Part shown: one piece after another, positions 10,707-21,231 of the stretch | How positions within the stretch are numbered: the first letter of the stretch is position 1 | Layout of the letters: each line of letters begins with the position of its first letter | Origin: Cotesia glomerata | Taxonomy: Eukaryota > Arthropoda > Insecta > Hymenoptera > Braconidae | Assembly: GCF_020080835.1 (NCBI RefSeq) | Contig: NC_058165.1 | Location: 14,381,961 to 14,445,960, forward strand | DNA: 64,000 bases | Reading direction: 5' to 3' | The notes under the pieces: generated by a model | Database searches by the model: none | Told to the model about the DNA's origin: nothing | The model's input: the letters and a program-made list of their open reading frames with translations, nothing else | Program-made: the position numbers and the translations under genes

Positions 10707-11243
10707 ATTAATTGTACATGTTTTTTTATGAATTCTATTGAAATAAGTAGCCGAATTTCTTTTCCACATCTCAAGTGTTTGGAAAATGCATTCATTTTAA
10801 TCTGTTACATTCCCGCGATCCCGCAATAAAAGAATTCATCAGTTATGTAATCTGCAAAAGTAAAATGAATGCATTCATGTGAGATTTACAAGTAAAATTC
10901 TTAGTCCGTTGACTAAATAACTACATTTGTAATGTTAAATTTTGAGAACATTACAATGACTTTTTCTCCACTGCCGAAGAGACGATTGTTGTGAAGAAAT
11001 TTTTACTGAATTTATTGAAGTTTAATAAATATGTCCTAAGTTTCATGTCTCAAGAAGTTCTAGTTTATAAACGATAACATTTTTTCACATTCTACTTACC
11101 ATTCTGACATAACCTACATATGAAGACAATTATCGCTCAATTCGTTTTTAGCTGATATCCAATTATTAAGAAAGAAGAATATTTAAAACGGTTGACCTTG
11201 GAGGCCATCTCTGTAATTTCCTGTTTCTCTTGAGATTCTTTTA

Positions 11244-11400
11244 AACTTGAAGTGCGACGAATTTTCCGTTAATACAAATTTTTTCCGTGACATCTATGTT
11301 ATATAGAAAACTATAAAATCGACCGCGCTTTTGCCAACATATTTATTATCGACAATTAAATTTATCAATATTTTTACAAATTGTATTTCTTAATTATTGA
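11244..11400 (+). repeat. Dispersed repeat gamma, partial copy 2
   Basis: GTGCGACGAATTTTCCGTTA, TTTTCCGTGACATC and TATAGAAAACTATAAAATCG match the opposite strand of about 19690-19850. It lies about 540 bp downstream of copy 1 with unrelated sequence between. Confidence 0.55.
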
Positions 11401-11473
11401 CATTTTTTAAGATATAAGCTTATCCTGAAGCTCAGCTCATCGAAACCGTTCATTTGAGTATGCACAGGATTTT

Positions 11474-11652
11474 TAACTTCCCGCTAAGAAAATTGAAAAT
11501 TTTCAAATTCGGGAAGTTATTGGTTTTACCCCGTTTTTCGAAAATCAAGTTCTCATCATATCTCCACGTTTTGAGGTCCTAGAAAGCTTCCCCGAATGTT
11601 TTCCCGATGATATCCGTATGTTCGTATGTATGTGTGTGTGTGTGTGTGTGTG
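11474..11652. repeat. Dispersed repeat, alpha half, with (TG)n carrying copy C
   Basis: Starts with AACTTCCCGCTAAGAAAATT, the inverse of the AGCGGGAAGTT that ends the beta half at 19538. It runs to GTATGTTCGTATGTATG and (TG)n at 11626-11652. LINE copy C begins at the next base, so alpha and beta (18935-19538) are the two halves of one repeat split by C at its internal microsatellite. Confidence 0.75.
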
Positions 11653-11894
11653 TTTTTTTAGGGGGGGAATCCTTTTTACGGATTCTAGGCATAGCTGTTT
11701 GGCCTGGATATGTGGCGACTCGACGCAGCGTCATACTAAAACTCGACACTAACGCCCCTACCCACTAAACCCTAAACCCCTTTTCCTTCTTTCCTCTAAT
11801 CCCTCATGGAAACCGCCGTCAGGCATTACTTCGTGAAGGGAGGATCTAGCTACTGCTCTTCCTTCTGGTGGCTAAGGTGTTAACTACCTTCCTT

Positions 11895-14872
11895 CTATCT
11901 TCTACTATTTGCTCTTTTTCTTTCGGTGGAACGCAAGTCTTTAAGGACTTCTGTTGCAAACGTGTTGGTAGCGTTCCAGACAGCTTCTGATGACAGCATT
12001 GCTGCTACAATTGTCTCTGGTTGGATTTTCCTCTTCAGGATATTCTCCAGCTCATCTCGCTGTGGGTAAAAACGTGGGCACTCAAAGAAAACGTGCTCTG
12101 CATCTTCATTGACTCCTGAGCAGGATGGGCACTCCGGGGAATCATCATGCTTGAAGCGGTGGAGATACGCCCGGAAACAGCCGTGTCCTGATAACATCTG
12201 TGTAAGATAATAGTTGACCTCACCGTGACTCCGGTTCAGCCAAACGTTGATCCTTGGTATGAGACGATGCGTCCACCTACCCTTCACTGTGGCATCCCAC
12301 TGTAGTTGCCGTCTACTTATGCTCCTCTGCCACTCTTCTGTTCCAAGCTCCTCAGCGCTTAGTGTGGTCGACTTCTTTCGTTGGTAAAGGATCCGTCTTT
12401 CCTCAGCTAAGACTCTGAGAGGCAAAGTTCCGGAGATGACACACACTGCTTCCATAGATATTGTGCGGAAGGCACTTGCTACTCTTAAGGCACTCAGACG
12501 GTAGACTGGTCCAGCCTTTCTCCATGATTCTTGCTTTTCTAGTGCGTCCGCCCAGATAGATATTCCGTAAGTGAGCACTGATGTGGCTACAGATGATAGT
12601 AGTAGTCTTCTGCTCTGCTTTGGGCCTCCGACGTTTGGCATCAGTCGTGCTAAGCTAGCTACCACTGCTGATGCTTTTGCACTCACGTGTTCGACTTGCT
12701 GCTTAAAGTTGAGTCGGGCATCAAGCATCACTCCCAGATATCGGATATATGGTTGTGATGTGATTTCTTGTTTTCCGACTTTCAGTTTTATGGTCTCTAT
12801 CACTTTTCTGCTGGTGATAAGCACAGCCTCAGTCTTCTGTTTAGCCAGTTGTAGATTCATTGAATCCATCCACCGGTTAACTTTCTCAAAGGTGATACCG
12901 AACATGTGGTTTATCTCATCTAGGTGTTTCGCAACGATTATGACAGCTACATCGTCTGCATATGCAACAAGCTTGACACTTCTTGGAAGAGTCAGTCTCA
13001 GCAGGCCATCATACATGACATTCCACAGAAGTGGACCCAGAACAGAACCCTGGGGTACACCTCCAGTAATATCATACTCTTTTGGACCATTGTTCGTGTC
13101 GTATCTCAGGATTCTGTCTGTGAAGTAGCTAGCCATTATCCTACGTAGGTATCCTGGTACGTTTTTCTTTTCCAAGGCTTGCATAATGCAGTCCCAGTTG
13201 GCGGAGTTGAAGGCATTTTTGATGTCCAGAGTGGCCACCAGGCAGTACTTCTTCGCTCCACCCTTCCATCTGATCCCTTCGATTGCCTCCTTGGCCGTCG
13301 CAACAACCAAGTTGATTGCGTCCAGGGTTGATCGTCCTTTCCGAAAACCATACTGGTTATCTGCCAGGAGTGGATCGACAACTGCTTCTATTCTTCGGTG
13401 GATTATACGCTCAAGTATCTTACCTGTCGTGTCTAACATACAAAGTGGTCGATAAGATGACGGTTCTTCTGGTGGCTTTTTCCCTTTTGGAAGTAGTACT
13501 AGTCGTTGCTGCTTCCACTTCTAGGGAAAATCCCTTCCTTGAGGCATGTGTCGTAGACGTCCAGGAACAATGATGGCACTGCTTTTATAGTTGTTTTTAA
13601 AGCAATATTGGGGACCCCGTCCAATCCCGGCGCTTTATTGTTCCCTACACGATTACAAGCCTCCATCAGTTCTCCCTCCGTGACAGATGGAATGTCATCC
13701 ATTTCATTCTGCGCTAATAGGTCGTTAAACTTGCTTTGTTTGGGGAACAACGCGTTTACGATCTTCTGTAGGAGTTGAGGACACGTGGGTGATGGCATTA
13801 GCTGGTTTTTACGATGGGTCATGACCACCTTATACGGCCTACCCCACAGATCTCTGTCCACCTCGTTGATGAGCTCCTTCCAGCATTTTCTTTTGCTATC
13901 TTTGATGGCTTTGTTCAGGGATCGACGGGCTTTTTTGTACTCTGCGACCAGCTCCACAGAGTTAGGTCGTCGGTAGCCACGCTGAGATATTCTTCTCTTC
14001 TGATGACACTCTTTACGAAGGGCGCTGATGTGGTCGTTCCACCAGTGAACGGAAGGTCTTGTGTTTATGCCACGTCTACGAGACATACTGGCGTCACACA
14101 CCTGGGTCACTCTTTTCATCAGGTCCTTGGTCTTCTCTTCTGCGCAGCCCGCGATAATCTGGTCACTATTGAGAGCTACTAACAATGCCCTTGGGTCAAG
14201 AGTTTTTACCTTCCAACCAATGGTGTTAAGTTGCTTTTTAGGTCTTCTCGGGCTCTAGGCGTTTAATATTTCCCAGAGAATCGCGTTGTGGTCGCTGGCT
14301 GTGTAGGTATCCATCACCTTCCAGTTGATATTACCTCTGGTGAGGCTGCCACTGACGAAAGTGAGATCTACAATAGAACTTGTGTCTCCTTTGGTGTAGG
14401 TTGGTGTGTCACCATTGTTGAGCAGTACTACATCTAATGTAGAAAAGGCTTCTAGTAATTCCTTTCCTCGCGCGTTTGTATTCTTGCTACCCCAGTCTAC
14501 TGCCCAGGCGTTGAAGTCTCCAGCTATTGCCACTGGGTGGTAATGCTTCGCGTCCTCGGTAAGTCGATCCAGAAATGCGGTGAATTCGACAGTAGAGAGA
14601 CTAGGTGGTGCGTAACAGCTATAGAAGCGGATGCCCTCTACTGATACTGCTACAAAGCCGGCATTGCTGTTGTCGACTGCATTTTGGAAAGGGAGCTTGC
14701 CACATGACCAGATGACAGCTTTGGATGTGCTGTCAGATTCCCAGGGTTGGGTATTCAGGTGTTTATATGGCTCTGCTATCAGTACCAAGTCAAGCTCTAG
14801 TTCTCGCACGGATTGCATGAGCAGGTCATGCGCTGCCTCACAATGTTTGAGATTGAGCTGCAGTATCCTCAT
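11895..14872 (-). pseudogene. LINE ORF2 (EN-RT-CCHC), copy C, two point lesions
   Basis: The ATG at 14872 shares bases with the ORF1 stop (ATGA, 14869-14872). The AP-type endonuclease reads MRILQLNLKHCEAA, LVLIAEPY, AGDFNAWAVDWGS, NTNARG, IVDLTFVSGS and TASDHNAILWEI; the metal-binding E, GDFN and SDH motifs are all present. A TAG near 14255 interrupts the frame in the linker, after which it continues in phase (GWKVKTLDP, CAEEKTKDLMKR). A 1-base deletion near 13520 (GIFPR, where copy A has GTFPRKWKQQ) shifts the frame. The RT is then open to 11895: FRKGRSTLDAI, TLDIKNAFNSANW, GGVPQGSVLGPLLWN, catalytic YADD and CCHC (CPSCSGVNEDAEHVFFEC). With two lesions only, the copy is fairly young. Confidence 0.9.
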
Positions 14873-15689
14873 GCTTGTTTGTTCGTCAACTTCTGGAGTG
14901 CATCCTGAAATAACGGGCACTTATGGGTACCGGCATGGTGGGCAACATTCTCTGCACTTTCAATCTCAGCACATAATGCACATTTGGCGGGATTTTTACA
15001 ATCAGCAATCTTGTGCCTTTCTTGTCCGCACCTGATGCAAAGCTTCGACCGGTCCACCTTGCTTTTGCACTGGGATCCATGATGTCCGAAATGCCAGCAT
15101 TTAAAGCATTGAATAGGTCTCTTCGTTGTCCTTATTCGGCAATTAACCCAACCAATCCGGATTTTGCTACTTCCATCCAGTAATTTCTGTGCTGTTGCTG
15201 CTGGTAGAATTACTGTGGCAATTTGAGTACCTCTATAGGCCTTACGGATCTTGATTGCCTCTAGTGGTATCTCACAGCCATCTCCAGCTTCCTCCTGTAG
15301 GGCACCCTGGATGTGATCCTTAGTTGTGTCATCATCGACGTCTCGGATCTCAATTACCTCCTGTGGTCCTTTGCAGGTTACTTTTGCGTCTTCTTTCAGA
15401 ATGTCTGCAATAGTCTTTCTCAATGTTTGGCCTTTGTCGGTGCTCTTCCTCGAAAGAGTTATCAGCATATCTCCAGCATTGGTCTTATGGATCTTCTCTA
15501 CCGTACTGCGGACCTGGTCGTCAGGGACGTCCTGTTTTATTCGACGCAGGATCTCGGCGTACTTTGCTTTCTCTGTCAGCCGAATGATGAGGGCATCCGG
15601 TCTGATCCATTTCCGCGGTTTCTTTCGCTTGGGTTCAGGTCGGGGCTCCATTGACGTCTGTTTTGAGAGCATCTCTTTCTTCTGTCGCT
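14869..15689 (-). pseudogene. LINE ORF1 C-terminal half, copy C
   Basis: This half carries the conserved domain (ALIIRLTEKAKYAEILRRI to IGWVNCRIRTTKRP) and three Cys/His knuckles (CFKCWHFGHHGSQC, CIRCGQERHKIADC, then CALC with a following His and Cys). It ends LTNKQA at TGA 14869, overlapping the ORF2 start. The upstream half lies at 17792-18330, beyond an inserted LTR. Apparent coding upstream of 15690 (MCLMSRVYGPK) belongs to the LTR and not to ORF1. The role is RNA binding and RNP assembly, known from R1-clade ORF1 proteins. Confidence 0.85.
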
Positions 15690-17791
15690 TGTAACAGGGT
15701 AAATTACCCTTAATCGATAAGTCACCAGAGATCGATAACTTTTCGACTAGCATTTGAGCGCATCGATCTTCGGGCCTAGAGAGAGAGCAGGATGGGGTAT
15801 TTTTGGGGTCGTTATATAGACGAGCCATGCGTGGTGTCCGGAGAAGTAGTAAAGTGTTGGAACGAGTAACATCAAGAAGTCCAAAGAAGGAAGCGAGTAT
15901 CAACCATAGAGTTTCTTCAACCAAATTTACACCAGGTATTGGACTTTGGTAATGATGAGCCTTGGGGCCATATACCCGGCTCATCAAACACACTACTTCT
16001 CATTTTATTTTTTCAAGTTTGGATAATTCAATTGTTTAATAATTTTGCTTAATAATAATTAATTATTTTAATCAATTTAATTTGTTAGCTTGTGAACAAT
16101 TCCTCCTGGGGATTTTACACCCGAGGAATGTTCTAGACCTCCTGGGTTTAGGTCATGAGTATCTAAATTGTTAATTCAGCTGGTTAATAATTATTAACAT
16201 CTTAAGATTGGCTAAATTAAATTCATCTTTTGATTAATCAAATTTAATTAATTTCTGAACATCGAGAATTATTCCAATCAGCAACTCACGACTGGTCAAG
16301 CTTCGGTAACCGAGGTCGAGCTTAGTACGCTGTAACGAACAACGGAGTTCATTTTGAGCGCGCAAATTCCTTGAGAATTTTGTGACGCAGTAAATTTACA
16401 ATATTAACAACTGGACTATTATTATAAATTATAACAATTGAATTATCATTTATTAATATTATTTGTTACAAAAAAAGTATTATTTATTTAATATAATTTA
16501 TTGAGAATCGGCTACTGAGTTTCGACGCAATTGAGATCGAATTAACCGTGGATAATTTTTCGTGAATTTATTTTATATTGAGACAAATTGTTTTATTAAT
16601 TATTTATAAATCGAAAAATTCCACGTGGTCATTAATACATTGAACTATCGAAGACTAAAATTATTATTTTATTGGAATTATTTATAAAAACTATTTGTCA
16701 GTGTGGATTACGTCCGAGTAAAAATTTAGTTAATTTTATAAAGAATGTTCTTCGAAAGAATTTAAGTTAATGCGCAGAGTTAAGCTCGTGTTAAAATTGG
16801 AATAAAAGAAGCGTCGGTTTTAAGCCGGAATTTTAAGAAGTAAATTTTGTTAATTCGTGAGAATAATTTATGGTTTTATTGTAAGCTAATGACTGAACAA
16901 TTTTAGTGAAAATTAACGTTGTAAATTTTGGAGTTAATTTTGTAAAATTTTAATTAGTCAAAAGTAAAGTAGAGTCAGTGTGTGTGGAGAAGAGTGGGTT
17001 GTGAGTGGGTGAGTGCTACCAGCGTTCCTTCGCATACGATTAGTCTCTTTGCGAGGTGTTTCGCTGGCGTAGAAGCCGTTGTATAGACGCCAAGTGGGGT
17101 ACAGCGGTAGTAAGGTAGAAACCACAGTATAGTCGCTCCATAAGAGGGTACTGTGGGATTAAGTAAATTTTTTTGTAAGCTCGCGGGAGGACATCGGTCT
17201 ACGTTTAGTCACTGGGTCGACTACTTTCGTGAGCCGAATTAGAAGCCGTTGTATAGACGCTAAGTGGGGTACAGCGGTAGTAAGGTAGAAACCACAGTAT
17301 AGTCGCTCCATAAGAGGGTACTGTGGGATTAAGTAAATTTTTTTGTAAGCTCACGGGAGGACATCGGTCTACGTTTAGTCACTGGGTCGACTACTTTCGT
17401 GAGCCGAGTTAACGAGCCTTTGCATACGATTAGTCTCTTTGCGGGGTGACAAAGCGGTAGCGTGGAGTTGAGGGGAGTAGTAATAAGTTGTAACATTAAG
17501 TGAGTTAGTTGTAAGTGAGTGTGTGTACGTGCAAGCGCACGAGTTGTTAAATTCTTTGTTAATAAATTTTGGTACCGTTGTTAAATAAAAATTTATTCAT
17601 TTTCAGAACCACCTTCCCCCAACTCTCTCTTCCCTGTAGATTAATAGAATCAGCTCTGGTTTCCGGTTCCAGGAACCGAGATACAAAATCCTGGTGGCGC
17701 CCTGGTAAATCTTAGAGTCAATTGTTGAATATATTGTTGTTTTTAAATTTTACTAGGGGCCAAATGAGCGGGAATTAAACCACCCGTTACA
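15690..17791. mobile_element. Solo LTR (gypsy-type) inserted in ORF1 of copy C
   Basis: The boundaries are TGTAACAGGGTAAATT at 15690 and ACCACCCGTTACA ending at 17791, giving TG...CA ends with a short terminal inversion. They are flanked by a 4 bp duplication CGCT (15686-15689 and 17792-17795). Comparison with ORF1 of copy D shows that the duplication accounts for the junction. A 4 bp duplication suits Ty3/gypsy. At 2102 bp without an internal coding region this is best read as a solo LTR left by LTR-LTR recombination. Motifs such as CCGTTGTATAGACGCC and CGCTCCATAAGAGGGTAC recur near 49563-49640, so the family has a second representative here. TGGCGCC near 17694 resembles a primer site but lies inside the LTR. 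Confidence 0.8.
17070..17409. repeat. Tandem duplication, 2 x 170 bp, inside the LTR
   Basis: Two adjacent 170 bp units begin TAGAAGCCGTTGTATAGACG at 17070 and 17240. They differ at only a few bases (for example GACGCC/GACGCT and CTCGCGGG/CTCACGGG). Internal LTR duplications of this kind often lie in the promoter/enhancer region; a function here is inference. Confidence 0.85.
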
Positions 17792-18330
17792 CGCTTTAGC
17801 TCTTGCTTGGACTGAACTTTTTGCCAGACTGACGCTTTTTCCTGTTCGTCGCTTCGCCCTGCCGCTCCTTGTGGAGGGCTTTTCTTCAAATCCTTTTTCT
17901 TCATGGCTTGGCTGATTGTTGGGTCAGGAGAAGGTCGATTTTTTCTCTTACCTGACTTGTTGCTGGCTTCACTTTTGTCTTCCGCGACTGATTCACCGTC
18001 ACCTTCAGCTCCGGTGTCCATTGCTTCGTCAGTCACGTCGATAGCCTGACAGTCTTTCTCCGGTGTAGCATGGGATATGCGCTGCAATGATGAGCACCAC
18101 TCCTCGTCCAGCTTCTCAAACCTTTGAAGGGCGTTAGTTACACCAGTCATCTTGGATTTAATCTCTTTGTGAATGTTGACTTTTGGTTGAACGAAATCAT
18201 TCAACTCACTGATCAGCTTTTCAAGGCATTTGAGCGCTTGCGAACGCTTCATTTCAGCGCTTGCGTCAATCGCTGCTTGTTGGGCATGTAGCCCGTTTCC
18301 ACTTTTGTTTGTTTCCTTTGAATTACTCTT
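17792..18330 (-). pseudogene. LINE ORF1 N-terminal half, copy C
   Basis: On the minus strand it encodes SGNGLHAQQAAIDASAE, MKRSQALKCLEKLISELNDF, a helical segment (IHKEIKSKMTGVTNALQRFEKL), acidic EGDGESVAEDKSE and basic KSGKRKNRPSPDPT stretches, and ends where the LTR duplication CGCT starts. It aligns with copy D 36804-37418. The position of D's initiator ATG reads AAG, so translation could not begin there. Reading past 17792 into the LTR adds only the few residues to 17743. Confidence 0.85.
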
Positions 18331-18865
18331 ACTTTTTAATTTACCAGCGCATCGTACGGAGTGGAGCGGGTTGCCATAACTAGGAACGGGTGTACCCTCG
18401 GAGATAGTACTCCTACCCCAGTTCCCTGAGGCCTAGCCGACACTTAGCCAGTCCCGGAATACACGGACGGACTAGACTCGCTCGGAGCGGTGAAGATTCC
18501 GATCTCTCTCACTGCGTACTTCCTGATCAAGGCCCGAAGTGGCTGGCTCCTGATCCACTGCTGCAACTTACACCTCGGTAGAGCAAGCTCACATCAGCCG
18601 TGGCCTGCATCGTCGGAAACTACGATACAGGTTCCGGTCACTCTCAGTGGGTCACAGCAGAGAACGATCGTCTTGTTAGGTCAGTTAGTGCGACCAACCC
18701 ATTAAAGGGGAGTTTTGTCCACGGGAGCGTATTTTGTTTGGTTATTTTGCTTGGCTCCTACCCGCTGTACCTCATCAACTAAGAGATTAAGTGTCATCCA
18801 AGGACAGCGAGCGTTCTCCCATCCGCTCGAGGAGACGCGCCCGGTAGCAGTATCTCTTCTGCCCC

Positions 18866-18867
<2 letters not shown>

Positions 18868-18934
<67 letters not shown>
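18868..18934. repeat. (TG)n microsatellite at the 5' side of copy C
   Basis: About 28 TG units followed by TATGTATGTATG. It adjoins the 5' terminus of copy C and the beta half of the host repeat. Open frames of alternating Cys/Val or Thr/His here are artefacts of the repeat. Confidence 0.95.
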
Positions 18935-19538
18935 ACCCTCTTATAACTTTTTAACGGCTCGACCGATTTCTTCGCCGTTAGCACTATTCGAAAGGGCTTG
19001 ACCAAACTTGGATTTTGAATATATTTTGGAAAGGTTTGGACTGGTAGATTTTGAGAAATCCCAAAAAAACTACAAAAAAAAATTTTTTCAAAAGTGGTTT
19101 TTTTGGAATAACTTTTAAACGGCTCTACCGATCAATTTCAAAATCTAATCAGCTCTTAACATCAAAATGCTACGTCGATCGCCGCCAGTCCGGTCAAAAT
19201 CGTTTGATTCGTTCGTGAGTTATCGTTGTCGAAAGAAAACCGGAAAAAGAGTTTTTTCGGAATCACTCCGAAATTCCTAGTTCGATCAATTCATATTCAA
19301 AGATTGTTTATAAAACTTCAAAAATTGCGTCGAATTCTGCCAACTGCGTGAAAATCGGTTCATTCATTCAAAAGTTATTGCGGTTTGAAAATTCAAAAAG
19401 TTGTGTTTCATTAAACCGCTATTAGAGTTTTGAACTCAGAGAGCTGAAAATGAAACAACTATCATATTTTTGAGCTCGAAGAGCTCAAAAACGTAATGTG
19501 TGATTTTGAGCGCTTAAGTACAAAATGAGCGGGAAGTT
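18935..19538. repeat. Dispersed repeat, beta half, copy 1
   Basis: From GACCCTCTTATAACTTTTTA through GGTTTTTTTGGAATAACTTT and TGAGCTCGAAGAGCTCAAAA (palindromic) to AGCGGGAAGTT. A second copy lies at 40208-40861. Its terminal AGCGGGAAGTT is inverse to the AACTTCCCGCT that starts the alpha half at 11474. The whole repeat therefore has short terminal inverted repeats and an internal microsatellite, like a large MITE. Confidence 0.75.
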
Positions 19539-21231
19539 GTAGGGATGGGCTTTAGGATCAACCGTCGTCCTAATTTTTTTCATATATTTTATATATATGA
19601 TTTTTCTTATATTTGTGAAATATATAAAATATATATAAAATTCGTGTGAGTATTCAAATAAAAGATCTCGATAAGTTTAACCCCAGGCTGAGCTTATATT
19701 ATTAAAAATATCATCAGTATACAAACTACAACGTCATTTCTTAATTATTAACTTTTTTTAAGATACAAAGGGAGAAGCGCGCTCGATTTTTTAGTTTTCT
19801 ATACAAAATGGATGTCACGGAAAAGATTTGTATTATCAAAAAACTCTTAACACTTTAAGCTAGGCAGATTTCAACTTCACTTATGAGACCTGCAATTACT
19901 TTAACCGAAACTTTCAATGCTTATTTCAAATTATTTTCTTCGTGTCAATTACTATTCATTTTTGAAAAAAAGCCACGGAAATGTTACAGTGATTGAATAG
20001 CCAAGGCAAGGGAACCCAGTCCTAGCCCAAGCTCGGGTTATTTTTTTAGTAAACAGAGATCTTACAGCGACTTTGCGACGAGTCAACGTATGTATGCGTA
20101 TCAACATGTAAGTAGTTGATATAACGGAACATATGAAGGCGTTTTATTCGTGTCATGAATAATGCGCGGGAAATTAAAAAAATTTGAATAACATACTTAT
20201 GATACGAGCGTTTAAGGTAGTTTTTTCCCAACCTATAGTTTATGCTACTGCTGTCTTTGTCACTTGCTAGTGTCGCCTCTGTTACGGGCTATTGCTCACT
20301 CACTTCCACGCATGACTTTATTCGTTTACTTTACTAGTTTATCAATGATTTCTAAAAAACTATGTGGTAGGGAATTCCAGAATTTTGTAGGGTAATTATA
20401 CATGCATTAATCTAAGTAATATTAGTTTTTCGTGAAATTCTTAAAATTTCTTCAATACAAAAATAATAAAACTTCGCGGTTTTCTCTCTTTTTTCCCATA
20501 CCGTCTGTGTAAAAATATCATTTTCAATTGCCATTATCTTCGGTTAGACGTAGTAAATCATCTCTAAATTTTAACAGCGTGTGTATTATGTATTTAAATA
20601 CTTCTATACGGAGTTTGAGAGATTTCTTGAATTTTTGCTTTTTGGGCCCAACTACCTTAAGACACGCACATTTCGTTTAACCATTTAACTTTTTTCATTT
20701 TTTTATCGAATATTTTCAAAAAGTCGCTGGTAATCATCTGATATTGTTTTGGGACATAGTACATGATAAAATTGGCAAGAATTTAGAAACTATATTTATG
20801 AAGTGCATCAATTTCAAGAATACACTCAAAAATGATAACAAAATTTTAAGGCCTGTCCTAAAAAGTTTTAGCAATGTATGTTATAGTCAAATGTATAGAT
20901 TTCGAAGACAGTCCTGGAATTAAGTAGAAATTTTCAGCACAGACCTTAAAATATATATGTGGTCTCAAAGAAAACATAAGTCCTCAAACAATACATTCGT
21001 TCGTAATTGAATCCAAATTTTGAACCCATGTCCTTGAAATATAAGAAATTCTTCAAATATTGGGTACAGTCTTCAGAGTTTTAACTTTTGAATTTATAAA
21101 AAAAATAAAAAAAAAACTTCCATCTCCAATTGTCTAGTGTATTTTGAACGTGATTAAAGAAAAAAAAATCGGGTGTCTCAAACTATACGTTACACACACA
21201 TATGTAAATATATATATATATATATATATAT
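19539..21231. other. Spacer with inverse gamma repeat; otherwise nothing recognised
   Basis: An inverse copy of the gamma repeat occupies about 19690-19998. The remainder is AT-rich with no supported gene. A (TA)n tract at 21207-21231 is the target of the solo LTR that follows. Confidence 0.5.

Larger units (their letters stand above)
11653..18867 (-). mobile_element. R1-clade LINE copy C (family I), full length but split by an LTR
   Basis: Read on the minus strand: 5' end CTCGGGGCAGAAGAG at 18867, a 5' UTR of about 0.55 kb, ORF1, ORF2 and a 3' UTR ending at (TG)n. Removing the 2.1 kb insert at 15690-17791 leaves about 5.1 kb, the same as copy D. Both ends abut (TG)n (11626-11652 and 18868-18934), which serves as an indistinct target duplication. 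The initiator ATG of ORF1 seen in copy D is AAG here, so the copy lost its start as well as suffering the insertion. Confidence 0.9.

Noticed and set aside
12571..13128. Open frames antisense to LINE RT regions (for example 185 codons here, and 159 codons at 51399-51878)
   Set aside because: Shadows of the RT gene on the other strand; composition is Ser/Arg-rich with no domain, and they recur wherever RT is present.
17690..17705. TGGCGCC in two solo LTRs as a primer-binding site of short LTR elements
   Set aside because: No terminal direct repeats flank either stretch, and the TG...CA ends with target duplications fit whole solo LTRs better.
18868..18934. Long open frames of alternating Cys-Val or Thr-His over the TG tracts (also 37963, 40103 and 61417)
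   Set aside because: Direct consequence of dinucleotide repeats having no stop codons; no real coding evidence.
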